Below are positions 63,453 through 64,000 of a DNA stretch of 64,000 nucleotides, piece after piece. The DNA lies in the NCBI GenBank assembly GCA_023525715.1, contig CM042012.1, forward strand, positions 51,801,008 to 51,865,007, in the 5' to 3' direction. This DNA is from Cichorium intybus. Its lineage: Eukaryota; Streptophyta; Magnoliopsida; Asterales; Asteraceae. Numbering within the stretch: position 1 is the first letter of the stretch; each line of letters opens with the position of its first letter. Under the pieces are notes generated by a model. The model saw nothing but the letters and a program-made list of their open reading frames with translations, did not search any database and had not been told where the DNA came from. The translations under genes and the position numbers were made by a program.

Positions 63453-64000
63453 GGCCGTCCGGTCTGTCATTGCGACGTCATGTATGACGTGTGCGACCTC
63501 AGGTGAACTCAACGAGAAATGGAAATGGAAAAATGGTTGGGGTGGGAAATGGAAACATTCGTTGGGGATAGACTCAACGAGACGATGCAGCTTTAGCAAC
63601 CGCCTTCAACATCGCTGAAGACGACACTGTGAGAAGCAACCGCAGTTTTTGGGAACGTATAGAGGAATCGTTTCACAGAATTTTGGGCGCAATACAATAT
63701 CGGTATGAATCACCTTCATTACAAATGGAGGCATATGTCGGTAAAATTGTATAAATTTAACCAAATTTACGCACCACGAGATTATCGGGACCACCGCCGC
63801 TGAGATTGTTGAGCTAGCCTTCCAAGATTATCGGGTGACACACAACGCAGATTTCGCGTACTTGTGAATAATATCTAGGTTTCGTTGATGGTAGTTAGCT
63901 TTTAACTTCGTATTTTAGGTTTTAATTTATCGTATCTAAGATTTAAATTATCATGTACGTTTTTTTTTAGTTTGCATTTTAATGTAACTTTAAAATTTAA
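63453..64000 (+). mobile_element. PIF/Harbinger-like element, left end, runs off the window
   Basis: GGCCGTCCGGTCTGTC after TAA (63450-63452) matches the ends of the element at 9724-11583. An ORF1 fragment follows on the plus strand. The right end is outside the window. Confidence 0.7.
63588..63868 (+). pseudogene. Harbinger ORF1 fragment
   Basis: Successive frames read ALATAFNIAEDDTVRSNRSF, FWERIEESFHRILGA, then (shifted) YKWRHMSVKLYKFNQIYA and (shifted back) AAEIVELAFQDYRVTHNADF before a stop. This is the order of the SANT-like domain of PIF/Harbinger ORF1. The N-terminus is missing because only about 135 bases separate it from the element end, and two frameshifts break it. Confidence 0.68.

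Overview
The window is nuclear DNA from a flowering plant and consists almost entirely of transposable elements; I found no intact host protein-coding gene. The plant assignment rests on chromodomain-type Ty3/gypsy polyproteins, primer-binding sites matching plant initiator tRNA-Met (TGGTATCAGAGC), Ty1/copia relics, PIF/Harbinger and Mutator-like elements, and two plant-type tRNA-Arg(CCG) genes. The element set would suit Asteraceae, but that is only an impression.

Layout, left to right. 1-6766: a minus-strand Ty3/gypsy element with an open gag-pol frame cut by the left edge, and its 5' LTR; it sits in an older minus-strand copia relic (6767-8019). 8494-9437: a Mutator-like TIR element with near-perfect 9-bp target duplications. 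9724-11583: a PIF/Harbinger element (TTA duplications) holding only a broken ORF1. 11818-12086: two adjacent MITEs. 12182-14088: a Mutator-like element with very long inverted repeats. 14169-14267: a SINE-like retroposon with a 17-bp target duplication. 15616-16570: a tRNA-Arg gene and a relic exon, both repeated at 61025-61744.

17997-57802 is a nest of LTR retrotransposons that can be unwrapped by target duplications. The outer plus-strand gypsy element (LTRs 17997-19500 and 56267-57802, TSD TATAA; pol broken) was split by a minus-strand gypsy element (LTRs 20447-32727, itself interrupted, and 50573-52037). That second element received three insertions: a very young complete plus-strand gypsy element (21019-31830, TSD TGCCT, LTRs apparently identical, one 1507-codon ORF); a non-coding LARD-like element (33861-43782, TSD ACTCC); and a related solo LTR (45989-49082, TSD AGTAC).

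57808-64000 holds dispersed repeats, the second tRNA-Arg copy and, at the right edge, a second Harbinger end with an ORF1 fragment.

The most interesting signals are these. (1) All five gypsy LTR families share one layout: TATA box, a first splice-donor-like site, a short candidate exon ending at G|GTGAGT or a near match, an array of short hairpins, then a CAG or TAG acceptor-like site before the primer-binding site. In two families the hairpin stems change in a compensatory way around constant loops. (2) The youngest, otherwise intact element has Asn instead of the first catalytic Asp of integrase. (3) The LARD interior is a G-poor, non-coding stretch rich in G-containing inverted repeats.
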